Below are positions 25,001 through 38,002 of a stretch of 64,000 bases of DNA, piece after piece; positions within the stretch are counted from its first letter, which is position 1; every line of letters begins with the position of its first letter. Where the stretch lies: contig NC_045139.1 in the NCBI RefSeq assembly GCF_008831285.2, positions 12,622,704 to 12,686,703 of the forward strand, in the 5' to 3' direction. The stretch is from Nymphaea colorata (Eukaryota; Streptophyta; Magnoliopsida; Nymphaeales; Nymphaeaceae). The notes beneath the pieces were generated by a model that worked only from the letters and a program-made list of their open reading frames with translations, searched no databases and was not told where the DNA came from. The position numbers and the translations under genes are program-made.

Positions 25001-28000
25001 CAGATGACAGCATCTTTTTCAAGGTTAGCTTCTTCTTTTTTTCTTCTAGATGAAAATTTTCTTTTGTATACAGAAAAAAACACAATGTATTCTATTTTTT
25101 CTAGCTTAAGTAATTAATATTAAAATATCTACTAAAGATCCCGTTTGAGGAGGTCCCTGAACTAGTTGCAGCTCGTTCAGTATATCTGCGAAAAGGTTAT
25201 GGATATGTTGCTGTGAATCAGGTAAGAAATGCTTAATGCTTGTCATTTCCTTATGACTGAATGACATAACATAAGAACCGTATGCTTTTTTTTTCTGCTT
25301 TAGATGATTTAGTTTACTGATATGGTTTTTGAACTCAGGTAGTCTCGCTTGTTGCCAACCAGTTTCGCAGCCATCTATCCAAGGCACTTGTATTGACAAA
25401 CAGGTTAGCTCCTAACTCGGAACTTTGAAATTCAAATAGGATTAAAGCACAATAATAATGTTTCCATGATGCTATTTTTGCTAAATGAACGTATTGTTTT
25501 ATCTTCTTTTTAAAGGTGAGAAGCTGGTTCACTTTTTCTATTGAATTCTTAGTTGATTTAAATTTTAATCATATTTTGAATTTAAAGCGAGGAAAGATCT
25601 TAATTAGCTTGGTTTGAGTTCATTAAACCCTGAAATGGGAATCTTTTGCAAAGACATTGAGGAAGAAATGAATAGTTTAAGTAATAAACTTGTTATACTC
25701 ATCAACTAGGTGATTTATGTGCCAAAAATATGAATTGAGATGCACTGTTATTTGATAATTTCCCCCGAAATCATTTTTCCTCCATTTTGTGAAGTTCACT
25801 TTGTGTAGTTACAAATTATATTTTTAATACTTGAATTGCCTGCTTTGTGGATTTTATAGATTTCATTTTCATGAATTTTGATCTAAAAGATGGTGATTGG
25901 CATGTGTTGACATCATTGTCACAAATATCATTCTTGGGAAGAATTGGCAAAATTTTAAAAAAATAAAGAATCCTAAAAATTAGAGAAAACTAAAATAAAT
26001 GAGAAACTGGTAGATACAAAAAAAAGTGAATAAATCACAATAAAATTGCAAGATATTCACGTTTGCTGAGATTTGCAAAATTTCGCAAGATCTTCTTGAT
26101 ATTTTCATTTTACTTGTTCTTCTTGTAAATATCATGAGATTTTTGAAAACCTCATGAATCACGATATCTGTGACTGTGGCTGACATTTGGGTGGATCTTG
26201 CAGATTAGTTCCATTTTTCAAATATTTGAAAAACCTCTATGGTTAGTTTTTATGTTCATAAACCTTAATTTTTCTTGTAGGAAATGGACAACAACAATTC
26301 GGGAACTTGAGAAGGATAGGTTAACTCCTGTGAGTGAAATTGTGCTTTGCAAACTTTTGTCAGTTGAATTTGGTATTTTCTTTAATTATTGTTTGGTTTA
26401 TTTTAGATTGTAGAAGGTTTGAGCACACGCTATTTAGGCCCTGACTATTCACAGGTACTTATCACTTGCAAGTATGGCATTAAAATTAAAACCATTCTTG
26501 CATAGGATATCTGAGCTTCAGATTCTGAATTTTCCCGGAATCCTTCTCATCCTTTACAGCCAAAAGAATATGCAGAAATATCTCTCAAAGATATTGATCA
26601 GATTGCCAGAAGTTCCTTTTCCCTTTGTATGCGCCATTTGTTCTACAAGGTAATAACTATGATCAGTGCTTTAGTGGTTAAGACTTGCTTAACTATTTTA
26701 TTGTTTTGATAATTTTTGTAATACATGCTTATATGTAGCTTCGAGAAGACCACCACTTAAAGCATGGGGGAAGGATGCAACTAGGTCTCTTTCTAAAGGT
26801 AAGTGCATTATTATTCCTTTTCTCAAGTACTTATGCTGGCTACCTTGTGGCTGCTCATTTGAGTTCCATTAAGTTCTAAATTTTGTTGTCTTAAGCCCAC
26901 CTGATTTTGTAGAAATAGGAGACAAAGACAAACCCAATGACGGGTGGAAGGGCAGCAGATAGATGTTTTAAAATGAAATAGAGTAGGGTTTAATAAAGAA
27001 ACGTGTTAAAATGAAAGAGGACAAATAAGGTCTAATAAAATGTGAAAAGAGTAGATCATACTATTTTATTGGTTCCTCCTCTTCATGCACACTTGTGCTG
27101 ATTGCTCTTATGTTTGCCATATTTTGTTTCAGAGCTTCAACTTGATAAGTTTTCCTTAAGACTATCTTTTAATTGGTATTTCCTGTTTTATGATACCAAA
27201 TACATAACGGTTTAGGGAGTTGGTCTGAAGTTGGATGATGCTTTGGCATTTTGGAGGGCTGAATTCTCTCAAAAGGTGAGTTGCACACCTTGTCTTGTGC
27301 TTGATCATTTAGACATTAGAAATATGTCTTTGTCTCACTTGTTGACGCTGTCAACACACACACATTGTAATACATGCACAGGTTATCCTTGATAACTGTG
27401 ACATTGGCTCTTCATAGTTGATAGTTCATACTAAGTGATGCTTGTTAAGTTCTGCACCAGGTTGGATCTGAGAGGTTCGAGAAGGAGTATGCATATAATA
27501 TAAGGCATAACTATGGGAAAGAGGGAAAAAGAACGGTAAGGGACGTGGAGCACAAACTTTTGGTTGGCTATGTTACATCTTGTGATTCTTAATGCCTTTG
27601 TTTCTGGCTAGTTCAGGATTATACACCATATTCATGTCAAAGGATTATCACATCAACTCCTGGTGTTGGGGATCATCATGGTTGTCCATATCGTCATTTC
27701 AGGTGCCCTTGCATTATACGCCATGATTGCATTATTTTAATTTACTTGTCATTTCAAGCAGGATTTTATAAAGATGCAAAGTCACCATTGTATGTGACTC
27801 TTCAATATGCAACCGTGTTGGAATAGGATAATTTAATTTTCATGCTAAATTACTCGTTTCTGAACATAGATATGATGTTAACAAATAAAACTGCGCTTAA
27901 TGTGAAAATATTTGTTAGCTTAAATTCAAACCCAGTCTTGCTTAATCTTTCAGCAAAAATCTGCCTTTCTTTCTCCAAAAGTTGATTTACATCCTCTTTT

Positions 28001-29422
28001 GTTATATGGTTATGATATTTTATTAGTAAGCTTTGCCTTAGGAACAGAGATTTCAGCCATTTCATTAAAAATGCATTACTTTATTAATGTAAAAACTTGT
28101 AAGATAAAAATGCAATACTGGAGTAGTTGTTTGTATCTATTAATTCTTAAGTTAGTGCTGTTAGTATTAAAAGGAAAAAGAAACATGAAATGCATTGCTT
28201 GGCAAACTTATCATAAATCTGGAAAGAAATTAAATATTGAGATGCAGACTGCACTTATTGATGTACATAGTTGAAGCCTTAATAACATTGTATTTTATCT
28301 CAATTCCCTCTCATCTCGTTTTTCTTGTACCTTTGTGCACATATGGCAGCGAGGAGAACCTTAGAGCTGCATTAGGTAATATGGGTGTCACTGGACGATC
28401 GGTTGATGATATAATGGAAAAGGTTCAAAACCGCCATTACCAGGTCAGATATTCATCTTTGATTGCTACTTTTCTTTCGTGAGTTGGTAAAAATTGGCAC
28501 TTGAATTTTTAGACTAAAACTTGCTCGCACTGCAGAGTTAAGAATCAAAAAATGCTTTTGTCATTCCCTTTTTAAGTGTAATGCCTCGTGTGAGACATAA
28601 TTTGAAAATATTTTTACGTAGAAAGTTTTGAGAAATCTTGAGGTGCTTAGACATTTGTATCTCATACTACTAAGTGTTTCAGTTCATAGCCTTCATGGGT
28701 GTGAATTGAAGCTGGTTAGGGGTGGGTAGGGTTTGCTACATTTTTTTGGATTGAGCCATTACAATTGACATGAGTGAGAAGTTCAACATTCACAACTGGG
28801 TTTCACCACGTGAAAATGGGTGTTAAGTGGAGTAAGTTTTAACACCCCCATGTGTGAAAAAGCCTGAGAATATTCCATTTTCCAAAAGTCATGGGAGGCT
28901 TGTATAGCCGTTTTTCATACTACCAAGTGCGCTGCCTCATAGCTTTTTTCAGGTGTGAATTACAGCGATCAATGTGGCGGATGGAATCCACCATACTGGG
29001 TGTTCGGGCCAGTTTTGAGATGAGTTTTACAAGTCTGAGTTCCATTCGTCTAGACAATTTTTTCAAAAATAAAAGGGTGGGCTTTTTCTGCTGATTAGAT
29101 TGTTTATGCACTGCTTTAGGGTTTCTACTGGCGATGCATTGTTTGGCCATGGTCTTTCTTTGGGCTTTGTAGTGCTTCATTTATACTCTATAATGTGCAG
29201 ATACTCGTAAAATCTTTCTGTTTATCTTTTCAGAAGATTTTTATATGGTCTTTGTTACATGTGACAAGTTTAAAGCGCATGACTTTGCAGTTAGCCTGCA
29301 CTTTGACTTTTGAAGCAATCCATTCCTGTCCACATGATGCTGGAATCAACCATCCAAATCAGTACTTCATAGACAGCAGAAAGATACTCCAGCCTAAGGC
29401 CGATTCTGTCGGTGGTTCTTGA
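22073..29422 (+). CDS. PRIM2: DNA primase large subunit, eighteen coding exons
   Basis: PRIM2 works with the small primase subunit and DNA polymerase alpha to lay RNA-DNA primers at replication origins and lagging strands in the nucleus. Exons: 22073-22205, 22420-22481, 22581-22684, 22785-22866, 22973-23032, 24185-24242, 25001-25023, 25138-25221, 25339-25403, 26281-26329, 26407-26454, 26560-26649, 26739-26798, 27216-27275, 27461-27535, 27617-27702, 28350-28443 and 29291-29422. All junctions are GT-AG with matching phases, giving 454 residues. The start reads MEIVRSHRK and is followed by the conserved [18 protein letters not shown] and [16 protein letters not shown]. The four cysteines that hold the 4Fe-4S cluster are present as Cys279 ([11 protein letters not shown]), Cys358 (YSCQRII), Cys374 (HHGCPYRH) and Cys414 ([11 protein letters not shown]). 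The spacing 79/16/40 is close to that of the human protein (80/17/40). The product appears fully functional. Exon 7 has a tandem CAGCAG acceptor (24998-25003). Confidence 0.97.
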
Positions 29423-32400
29423 GTGGTCATTCGCTTCTTTCAGTTCATCAATCCAGCCTTGCAAGGTTATGGTTCAACCTCACGTTGTTCCTCAGCTCAA
29501 GAATGCATTACACTAACCCTGCACTTGGTTTAAATATGCGAACACATCGCTTTTCTCATCTACCTGCAGAATACTGGAAGTTCCTACCGACTACCAGCAA
29601 ATAGTAACATGACCAAAGGCCTGGTGTCTGCATGGACCATGTACAATAACTTGACGAGTTATAAATTGTATGGACGATAACTTGCTTGGTTATTGTAGAA
29701 GTTAGATGTTAAGGCAATGGTTGCAGAGACTCATTGTGACTTGTTTGTATTGTATCCACTAGGAGAAAGAATGTGTATTATGGCTTTCATGCCTTTCGGC
29801 CCACACCTTGTGAATGTCTGGTACAAAGAGCCCGGATGTGGCTCTACTTGAGCCGAGCGTGGGGCAGAACCATGTAGGAATTGGAGCAGCTCCAGAAAAT
29901 GCTGATTATATATGTATGCGTGTGTGTATTTGTTTTCTGAATAACAAAGTTTTCTTGTGACAAGATGTTTCTAGTGCATAAAAAGCCTAGTTTCAGGGAT
30001 TTGCTTCTAGTTCATAGACAATGTGGTGCATGATCAAGTTGGTTTTGATCTGACAGTAACTCAGCAGTCCTACTAGAAGAATTATGATAAATTAAAGACA
30101 AATCCCACCCCATTATCTCTTAATTTACTAGAGTGGCCAATGTCCACTTGCTATCTCGGCGACAATGTGGTGAAAATTTCTATTTGCACATGATGCTGCC
30201 CCACTGACGCTAGCGCTAGAGTCCTGAATCCTAAGGACGCAGCCAAAGAATTCAAATTTGGGATAGCTATGTCAAGTTGGGATCAGACTCCATGCATGAT
30301 AAAAAATGAAAACTCTCGTACCAGATTGGACCCATTTGCAACAGTAACGTTGGACACCCAAATTACTTCTGGGCATAATTTATTATGCTTAATTTGAACT
30401 AAATGTGTTCCAGATGTTCTCACATATATTTGTGCAATTCCATGTCCTGTTGCTCTCGTATGAGTCTGTGCTCCTGGGAATTCTGGTTGTCCTTAACCAA
30501 ATTCAATCTCTATCGTATTTACACCACTCAATCCAAGCCTTTTACATCCCTAATGGCAAAAATTTTTACCCCTTTTTTTCTCGGACCCTGATGAACTGGG
30601 GAGGTACTTGGTCTGGGTTTAACTCAGTCAAGATATGTGTCACAGAGAGAGAGAGAGAGAGGGAGGTTTCGAAACTGTTGTGTAAAGATATGCATTGTTT
30701 TACCAAGGACAAACTCTGATGCAGCTCATGTCTTTGGTGAAAAAGTACACTTTTTAAGACTTTTTTTTAGATTTATTTTTATGGGTTTCACTTTTGTTTC
30801 AATAGAGAAGCAGGCAAGCTTTAGAACCTACGAAGATTTAAACCGATTAATGTTTTCAAAATTACGAAAAGATTTGCTTACTAACTTTTACACTGTTTTA
30901 GATAGAGAAAGAGCACTGATGTATTTTTTTCTTTAATTAAATAACCATGTTTTTATGGTTTATCAATGATGAAATATTGATTTTACATTATAGTATCAAA
31001 TCCTACATTATTTTGAAAATATAATATTTTTTACGTAGTGATATTTTCTAATCCAGATGTAATGTCGATTTTTTTCTACAATTTTTTTTTATTTCTTTAC
31101 CAGTATGAGATTTATTTTCCAGTTTTACAAATGTTTTTTGTATGGGTTAATTTACTAATGGTAAAATAGTGGCTTTAAGAAATAAAGAAAATTCCCAAAA
31201 CTAGCACGGGATTCACTCTTTTTAAGAATCTAAGAGCGAGGCTTGTCTAAACGTGAGGGTTGGGACGATCTCCAATTTTTCTAATCTAAGAGTATTTAAT
31301 TACTTGAAATTTAAAACCTATGGATCTGTTGTGGATCTAATGTAAATGGTCTTGCTGATATGTCAAAAGATATATGGTAAAAATCAAGATTCATCAAACT
31401 AAAGATCTTAGGTCAGACCTAAGATTCATACTTAGAATCCTTATTTAACCTTTTTGCACTGAGAAGATGTTAGATTTAAGATCAGAGTAGCCAAGTCTGA
31501 TCTTAAGTCCACTGTCCTCAAATCCTAAGGGTTTCAATGCAACCTCCCAACTTAAAAACAACATTGTAGCGATTTTGATAATAACAAACTAGAAAAAGCA
31601 GTTTTGGAGTCAGCCAGCGGGTGCTGAAACTAAAATGAGTACATTTGTCATTTAGTCAAAGACCGATCTTGTACTCTTTGGCAACGAAGAAGCAACTGCT
31701 TTAGTTTAAGGTTCTTAGTAGCCTACTGTCAGAAAAAGCGAGTTCGCACCAGAAAAACTAAAATGCTAACCAAGTACGATATATCTCACATGAAAATTTC
31801 AAGCCTCTGCAGCAAAGGAAAAAAAAAAAGAAAAAGAAAAAAGAAGACCCAGTAGACAGATTCAGGCTCCCATGTGGGTGTGAATGATGGTTTGTACTTT
31901 CCTGTTTCTCAAATAATATTTCACCGTTCATTAGGTCAGTAATAATATTGAATAGGCATCTCTAGTGGGCCTGCCTGGTCCAGATAAGACCCAGTTGCCA
32001 TTAGTTGTCTCTCTGTCACAGAGATAACCCCCATTCTAGATATAATCTACATTTTAAACTCGTCAGAATGGTCATGATTTCAGCTGTGTTATTAAAAATA
32101 AGTATCCATTTGCGTTTGCCTCCAACTTGTTATCAATTATTGGGCATTGTTGTCTACAAAACCCAATTGCAATCGGCATTCTTAATTCCAAAATGGAGCA
32201 AACTCTAGGAAGCTTAAATCATGTTAATGCTCTTTTAATTTGCATCTTGGGGTTGATTAGATTCCCTGCCAATATAAGATACCCACATAAGGTATTGAAT
32301 GCTTGACCACCTTAGATTTGAAATTAGTCTTATGGTAACACTCGAGCCAATGCGAGTATTGTGTGAGCAATTGCCTACACAAATCAACAAAAGAAAAAAA

Positions 32401-34509
32401 AAAAAACTTATTTGATACTTAAAAATTTAAAATTTTATAACTACTGCCCCCCTTAACCAGAGTTTAGTGAATCCGCTCCTGCCAAGTGCCCCTGTGATCA
32501 TTGATGACTAAAGCCTCTGTCATTTCTTTGTTTCGGAGAACAGGAAGCTTTTTTAAGGACCAAAGTTCTTAATAGAGGTCTGTTTCTTAATAAAAAACCC
32601 TCATGGCTAGCTCTGATGAAAAGATCATAATGCAACATGTGTACCAACATGTAAAATTCTGCCCAGAAACCAGGTCTTATAATCGGGCATTAAATTCCCC
32701 AAGAATGACGTTGAAGGTAGAAATAATTTTATAAGGTGTACTTCCATGCATCTTTCTCACTTGTAGATGCCGCTAAAAGTGCATGCTTATCATGGTAAGG
32801 TACATGTAGCCTTCCTTTAATTCTTTGAATAATTTAAGCATCCGGATGTGGTTTGCTTCATGGCTTCCAATTATAGTGGAACATGCAAGCTTTCTGTTGC
32901 ATGGAATTGAAAATGATAATTCTTTTGCTTGTACGTACTTGTGCTACTATTACTTATCTGCAGTTTAGACTCTGAAAATTTTCACGGGAGAATGTCGTCC
33001 TAAACAAATGCCCCGCAACTCATGGTTGGTTCATCCTCATAATTTGGATTACATCATCGCAAACAAAAGATCTTCATCGACTCATCTAACTTTTACACGA
33101 CTGTACTGATCTGTCTGTCCTGGCTTGAAGAAAGTTTTCCCTTTATTCTACATGCACACATAAAAATATGTATTAAACTCATCATTGACACATGAAGATG
33201 ATAAGGCCACGATGCGCAAGTTGAAAAGTGGTGCCTGGTAGGTGGTTAGTCTCCGTTTTGAATTCCAGGTGTCAATTCTTTGTTGCAAAAAAAAAGGCCA
33301 CCAACATGCAAGTTGAAGTACAGTGGGTCGATGTAATCTAGGGGGACATAGGGTTGGGTAGGGGCCTTCTGCTTTCTGCCAGGTGGTAGGTCTCTTCGGC
33401 CCACTCAAAATTGAGATATAAAGCAAGTTTGCCTTTTTTGATAGCACATTCACAAACAAAAACTAAAGGAATAGATAGAGAGAGAAAAGGCGGTACTTTT
33501 TGGACTTAGCTGAAATTGTACCATTGTGCTAGTGATGACCATTAATGGGATTTTTGTGTTGCGGTGCTAAGGGTGGCCGCTGACCCCACCTCAATTTTTT
33601 TTTAAATTTATATGTAAATTTTAAAAAATTTCTCTTGTCCTATATAAAAAATTTTAAGAAAAGATATTTCGGTCCCTGTCAAAATTTAAAAACTTTAATT
33701 TGGTCCATCTCATTTATCGGCACACATTCAAAACTTAAGATAATTATTCTTTTTTGTGGTACGCCATTCAATAACGGGGTTTTGTGTTTGGCACGTCCTC
33801 CAGACGTGACTAATTAAGTTATTGAAATTAAAATAATTGTCATGAGAACGCGCCGGTGTTCGACCAGCAACCCTTCAACGACGACGAGGCATGTGAAACG
33901 TGATCTAGCTACAATATACTTCAACTGATACATAAATAAATATTGGAGTTTGAGTACAGCTCGTCCAAAGGGTACCCCTGTTCAATAATTGAGTTCCTAT
34001 TATTGAGTCATCTTGGATCTCTAACTTGGCTTTGGAAGTAATCAAGGGCTAGCTATTACCTAAGTTCACCCCACGCGCTCCATGTCAAATATAAATATCG
34101 CAGATGCAGATTCATCGGATAATATTGTATAAATTATTCTTCAATTAGAAAAATGGCCCGTAAATAATTTTTTTTTACAGCCTTTTAATTTCTATTCGTT
34201 TCAATTTTAAACTTATCATATTTTCAATTTTAACACATATGTAATTCCTTGAACTAAAAATGTGCATAGTAAATAAGAAAAGGGCACGCAAAGTTGACCG
34301 TGCATTTGACGTTTAGCTTTTGTTTTCTTATTATTTCATATTGTTAAGCTAAATAAACTTGAGGTGCATTTTGTTAGCTCATAAACACTTTCTCATGAAA
34401 AAAGAAATGCATATAAAGTAAAAAAAAATATATTTAAAATAATTTTCAAATGCATGCCCCGGATTAAATATTTGATCAAAATCCAAATAATGTTTTCTCC
34501 TTCATATTC
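29423..34509. other. Downstream of PRIM2; long non-coding spacer
   Basis: The first 500 bp or so is probably PRIM2 3' untranslated and flanking DNA. Beyond that, frames are short and unrelated to known domains. A (GA)n tract lies at about 30644-30664. A degenerate piece of the GGCCCCC-type MITE family (TGGCCGCTGACCCCACC followed by AAATTTATATGTAAATTTTA) lies near 33570-33650. Confidence 0.5.
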
Positions 34510-35000
34510 TGTTCATTTGAAACTAGGTTACCGTATCACCATTGGATCTACGTCACTAAAAAAAAAAAAAAAAATACAGGTTTTAGTGACGCGAAGAAAA
34601 CGTTAGTGAAATTATTTCTGATGTTCAAGACAACCCATCGGTAAAGGTAATGTCAGGAAAAACTGTTCTGAAATTTTTGACAAATTGTGAGTATACTCAT
34701 ATTTTTTACCGCAAGAAGAAAACTAGTAGAGTCTTTATTGACGTGAACACACGTCAGTGATGACTTGCCAGCGTATAATAATACTACCAAGTTTTACCGA
34801 TGTTTGTGGTCATTAGTAAAAAAAAAAATTCAAGTAACAGAAATTGTTTACTGATTTTTGAACATCGGAAAAATGATTTCTACTGAGGTAAAGAAAACAT
34901 CAGTAAAGATTCTTCCGCGATAATATTTTTACTGACGTCCAGCTAACATCGATGAAAGTCATTACCATGTTTTGTTGAACGTCGGTAACTTGTAATTAAT
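34510..35000. mobile_element. CACTA-like subterminal repeat remnant
   Basis: After CGTCACTAAAAAAA at about 34550 come many short motifs in both orientations: TTTAGTGACG, ATCGGTAAAG, TTTTACCGATG, AACATCGG, TTACTGACGTC and GAACGTCGGTAA. Dense direct and inverted copies of ACCGACG/CGTCGGT are typical of the subterminal zones of plant CACTA (EnSpm) elements. No transposase is present, and the limits are approximate. Confidence 0.5.
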
Positions 35001-35824
35001 TTTTTTATTTAATGGCCGATAGTTACGTAACCCAATATTGGGTAAAAAGTAGGTAACTTTTATAAAGTCTACGAGCATAATACAATTAACCTTTCAGGTT
35101 TCAACATGAACTTAGCGAAAGTTGAAGACTACGATGATGTTTCCAATAAATCGTTGGTGTAGACTAGCCTTGGGAGGTGAGTTTTTAAATCAGGTAGACT
35201 AAACTTTATCGTGAATGAGATTGACATGACATCCAGTTCTAGACTTGTTTTATATTCTCATTGTGTTGGGCCATTCTTGTTATATATATATATATATACA
35301 CATTTATTTTGAATTAAAAAAGGATAGGTGTCATATTATATGCGTAGTTGAGCGCCAAATTATTTTAAAAATAATTTAGCTTGTAATAGCAAATTTTGTT
35401 TCGATCTTGCTTGCTAGATGTTAAAAGTCAAAGGCTAGAAAAGTAAGTCCTACGACTGATTAGCTCGCCAATGCCTATGTGAAGTTAACAAGATCAGCTA
35501 TTCCTTAGAGAAACACTATCCATTTTTTCCTACTTCAAAACTACACAATTTAGCCGCTGTTGTTGGACCGGTCGTTACCTACTGTTGAAAAACGCACTTC
35601 ATGCACAAATCACTTGACGAAGCGCCAAGAAGTTGAAAATTTTGAAGTCGGAGAAGAGGGGTACATATGTGCAACTTTAAGTTTAATTAGAAGAGATCAT
35701 ATATACAATTACTCATTTTTATATGTATGGACACATGCATATATGAAGAAGTAGGGGGCATGCCTATATGCAGCTGTATCTGCCTCTAACTGGCCGCGAC
35801 ATTCTTTAGCTGAGATAGACACTT
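35001..35824. other. Non-coding spacer
   Basis: No gene is supported. A short (TA)n run lies at 35280-35298. Confidence 0.5.
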
Positions 35825-35898
35825 GGGATGTGTTTGTTTCACTACGAATCTGAGATTCACAATCTTATATCTATAGATTTAAGGCCAGACACATCCCC
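35825..35898. mobile_element. Short inverted-repeat element, GGGATGTGT ends
   Basis: The 74-bp segment starts GGGATGTGTTTG and ends CAGACACATCCCC, which is its inverted repeat. It is possibly the remains of a MITE; no target duplication was seen. Confidence 0.35.
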
Positions 35899-35950
35899 AT
35901 CTGACATTAAATCCATGGCTTTCTACATGTAATTTAAGATCCACACTATT

Positions 35951-36174
35951 AAGGTAGTGTTTGATAGCCTCAAATTTCATATCCAAAGCTGCATTAACAG
36001 CATAGCTCGTAAATTCATGTTACATGTAAAGAAAACATGCATTTAATCTTGGTGTTCTTAGTTCGCTGCAGACCGTAAATCCACAGTGAAGCAAATACAC
36101 TATAAGTTGTCTTACAATGCACACCTTTTAATGCAGCCTTGGATTTGAGATCCATGGCTATCAAACACTACCTT
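35951..36174. mobile_element. Fold-back MITE with 45-bp inverted arms
   Basis: The left arm at 35951-35995 (AAGGTAGTGTTTGATAGCC...) and the right arm at 36130-36174 (...GGCTATCAAACACTACCTT) are inverted repeats identical at about 38 of 45 positions. The outermost 19 bp match perfectly. The 224-bp unit has no reading frame. The GG-AGTGTTTG type of end recalls Tourist/PIF-Harbinger MITEs, but no clear TTA/TAA duplication is present. Confidence 0.65.
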
Positions 36175-37710
36175 GTTCTTGTGAAAATTATATCAATTTT
36201 TAGAAGAACACATCACATGTGTAATAATATGATCCCTCTGCAACTCCTCACAAAACAAGGCAGGGATCTACAGGCAGGCCCTTGTTGTTGCAAACTTACA
36301 ACCAACTTGGTACAGATTAAGCTATTCTAGTTTAAGCAAATGCTAACAGTAGGAGTCATACCAATGCAGTACTCCGTTTTGTTGCACAAAAAATGTGGAG
36401 AGAAGAATGAAATTAAGCTGAGAAACGTGCATGTCAGACATCATTACATGTGAATCTTTAGTTGTATTCGTGTTTTGAGTTGGAAAGCATGTATAGGTTA
36501 GACAGCCGCCCACGGCTAGTTCATGCCAAGAACTTAGTCATCATCATTATGTGGTACCACATATTTGAACTTAATATAACCTACAACACCATTATAAACA
36601 TTCATTTTCTTGCCTATATATAACTGTGATACACATACTGCAAGCTTGTTTGTTTGCAGGTGAATCTCATGGGAAGAAGAAGGAAGAAGCCAAAGAACTT
36701 GGTGCAGAACTAGAGGACAAGAAGGCACCACCTGCACTGGACTGTCGTTTCTAGGTACAGGCTGCAGGTCCAGTGACAAGATAAGAACAAGCCCCTACTT
36801 CTCAGGTCAACTCTGACAGTAAAAAAAAAAAACCTGCCTTTGGAATTCCTAAACGGGACAATACCTTCTCTTTTAACTTAACTTCCCCCTTTCACCAAAG
36901 GTAAATTGCCGGGGGTAAAAAAAATTCATATATCTAGAATATATAAAAGGAACCAACGACAAAAGTTATTGTTTTTCTCAAATTAAAGTGCCTTTTTTCC
37001 CCTATGGTTTTAGTGTATGTTAACTTCCGTCCGAGGTCATTCACACTCTTGTTAAGTGCAGATGTCTTTATTTAAAGCTAAAATAATTTGTTAAGCGTAA
37101 AGATGAATAAATGAAGAAGTTAATGTATTCATTTTCAATTATCATTTTTGGAAGTCTAGATCTGAATTATGAAAGGATTTAGAATGAATTTCTGTAAGAA
37201 TCAAAGAAAAACAAAAACAAGAGGCAGTAGTAAAGTAAGATAAGTGGGAAATTGGTAGTTGGCACATCCTTTTCAGTTCCTTTAAGAGAGAGGATGGCCC
37301 TCTTCTTCAATTGGTGGCCAGTGGGCTCTCTCATGCACCCTTTTTCTCTCCACAGGTTTGGAATCGAGAGACTGAGAAGCATCTGCGGTACAATAGAATA
37401 TTCTCTTTCTGGCGAGTGTGTGTGAGAGAGAGAGAGTAGGTAGTCCAGCTCTCGTTAGCAGAGCAATAATATGTCTGGCATTGATTTCTTTACTGAAAAG
37501 AAACTCACTCTCTCCCTCTCTCTCTCTATCTCTAGATCTGCCAACCTCACATGGTCCAATCTGTATACATGCATTGATGCATGTGGCCATCTCTGACATA
37601 TATGGTGAAATTTTCCTCTCCCTGTATAAAGAGAAAATATCTAAACTCATCCTCATCACTACAAACATATATGACCAAAAAGCCTGGGTATGCGTAGACA
37701 AAGACTTTTT
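36175..37710. other. Non-coding spacer with GA and CT tracts
   Basis: No gene is supported. Frames at 37282-37783 on both strands owe their length to GA/CT tracts (near 37418-37436 and 37508-37530). Confidence 0.5.
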
Positions 37711-37910
37711 AATGGCGTGTAGCTTAGTTGGTCGGATCTGGCAGGTTAACAACACGATTCAGGTCCCTTGGTGTGTAGCTTAGTTGGTCGGACTTGCGGC
37801 ACCTTAACGTGGTGTGTAGCTTAGTTGGTCAGACTAACAGCGGATTCCATTCCAGTCAGTATTGGAGGTTAGGGGCTGAAGGTGAAGACTTGCCTGCATT
37901 CAAGACGAGT
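37711..37910 (+). mobile_element. tRNA-derived SINE-like piece with three A boxes
   Basis: TAGCTTAGTTGG, a full match to the RNA polymerase III A box (TRGYNNARNNGG), occurs three times at 37720-37731, 37776-37787 and 37817-37828. Each copy is preceded by GTG and followed by GTCGGA or GTCAGA. After the first copy, GATTCAGGTCC at 37756-37766 resembles a B box at tRNA-like spacing. This is the head of a tRNA-derived SINE, apparently with its 5' part repeated. No full tRNA cloverleaf can be drawn. The 3' limit is not certain. Confidence 0.5.
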
Positions 37911-37966
37911 AATAGTTGTGTGTGTCTTTCTCTAATGTTCTTAAAACCTTCCTTCCTCCCTTCCTT

Positions 37967-37970
<4 letters not shown>

Positions 37971-37999
<29 letters not shown>
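37971..37999. repeat. (CT)n microsatellite
   Basis: A pure CT run of about 29 bp preceded by a CCTT-rich stretch. Confidence 0.95.

Positions 38000-38002
<3 letters not shown>

Noticed and set aside
27850-28065. 71-codon minus-strand frame in PRIM2 intron 16
   Set aside because: It lies within an intron, opposite the gene, with no known family; its length is within chance for AT-rich DNA.
37720-37790. Possible tRNA gene from the A-box/B-box pair
   Set aside because: No acceptor stem or anticodon arm can be drawn, and the A box is repeated three times, so a SINE-derived piece fits better.
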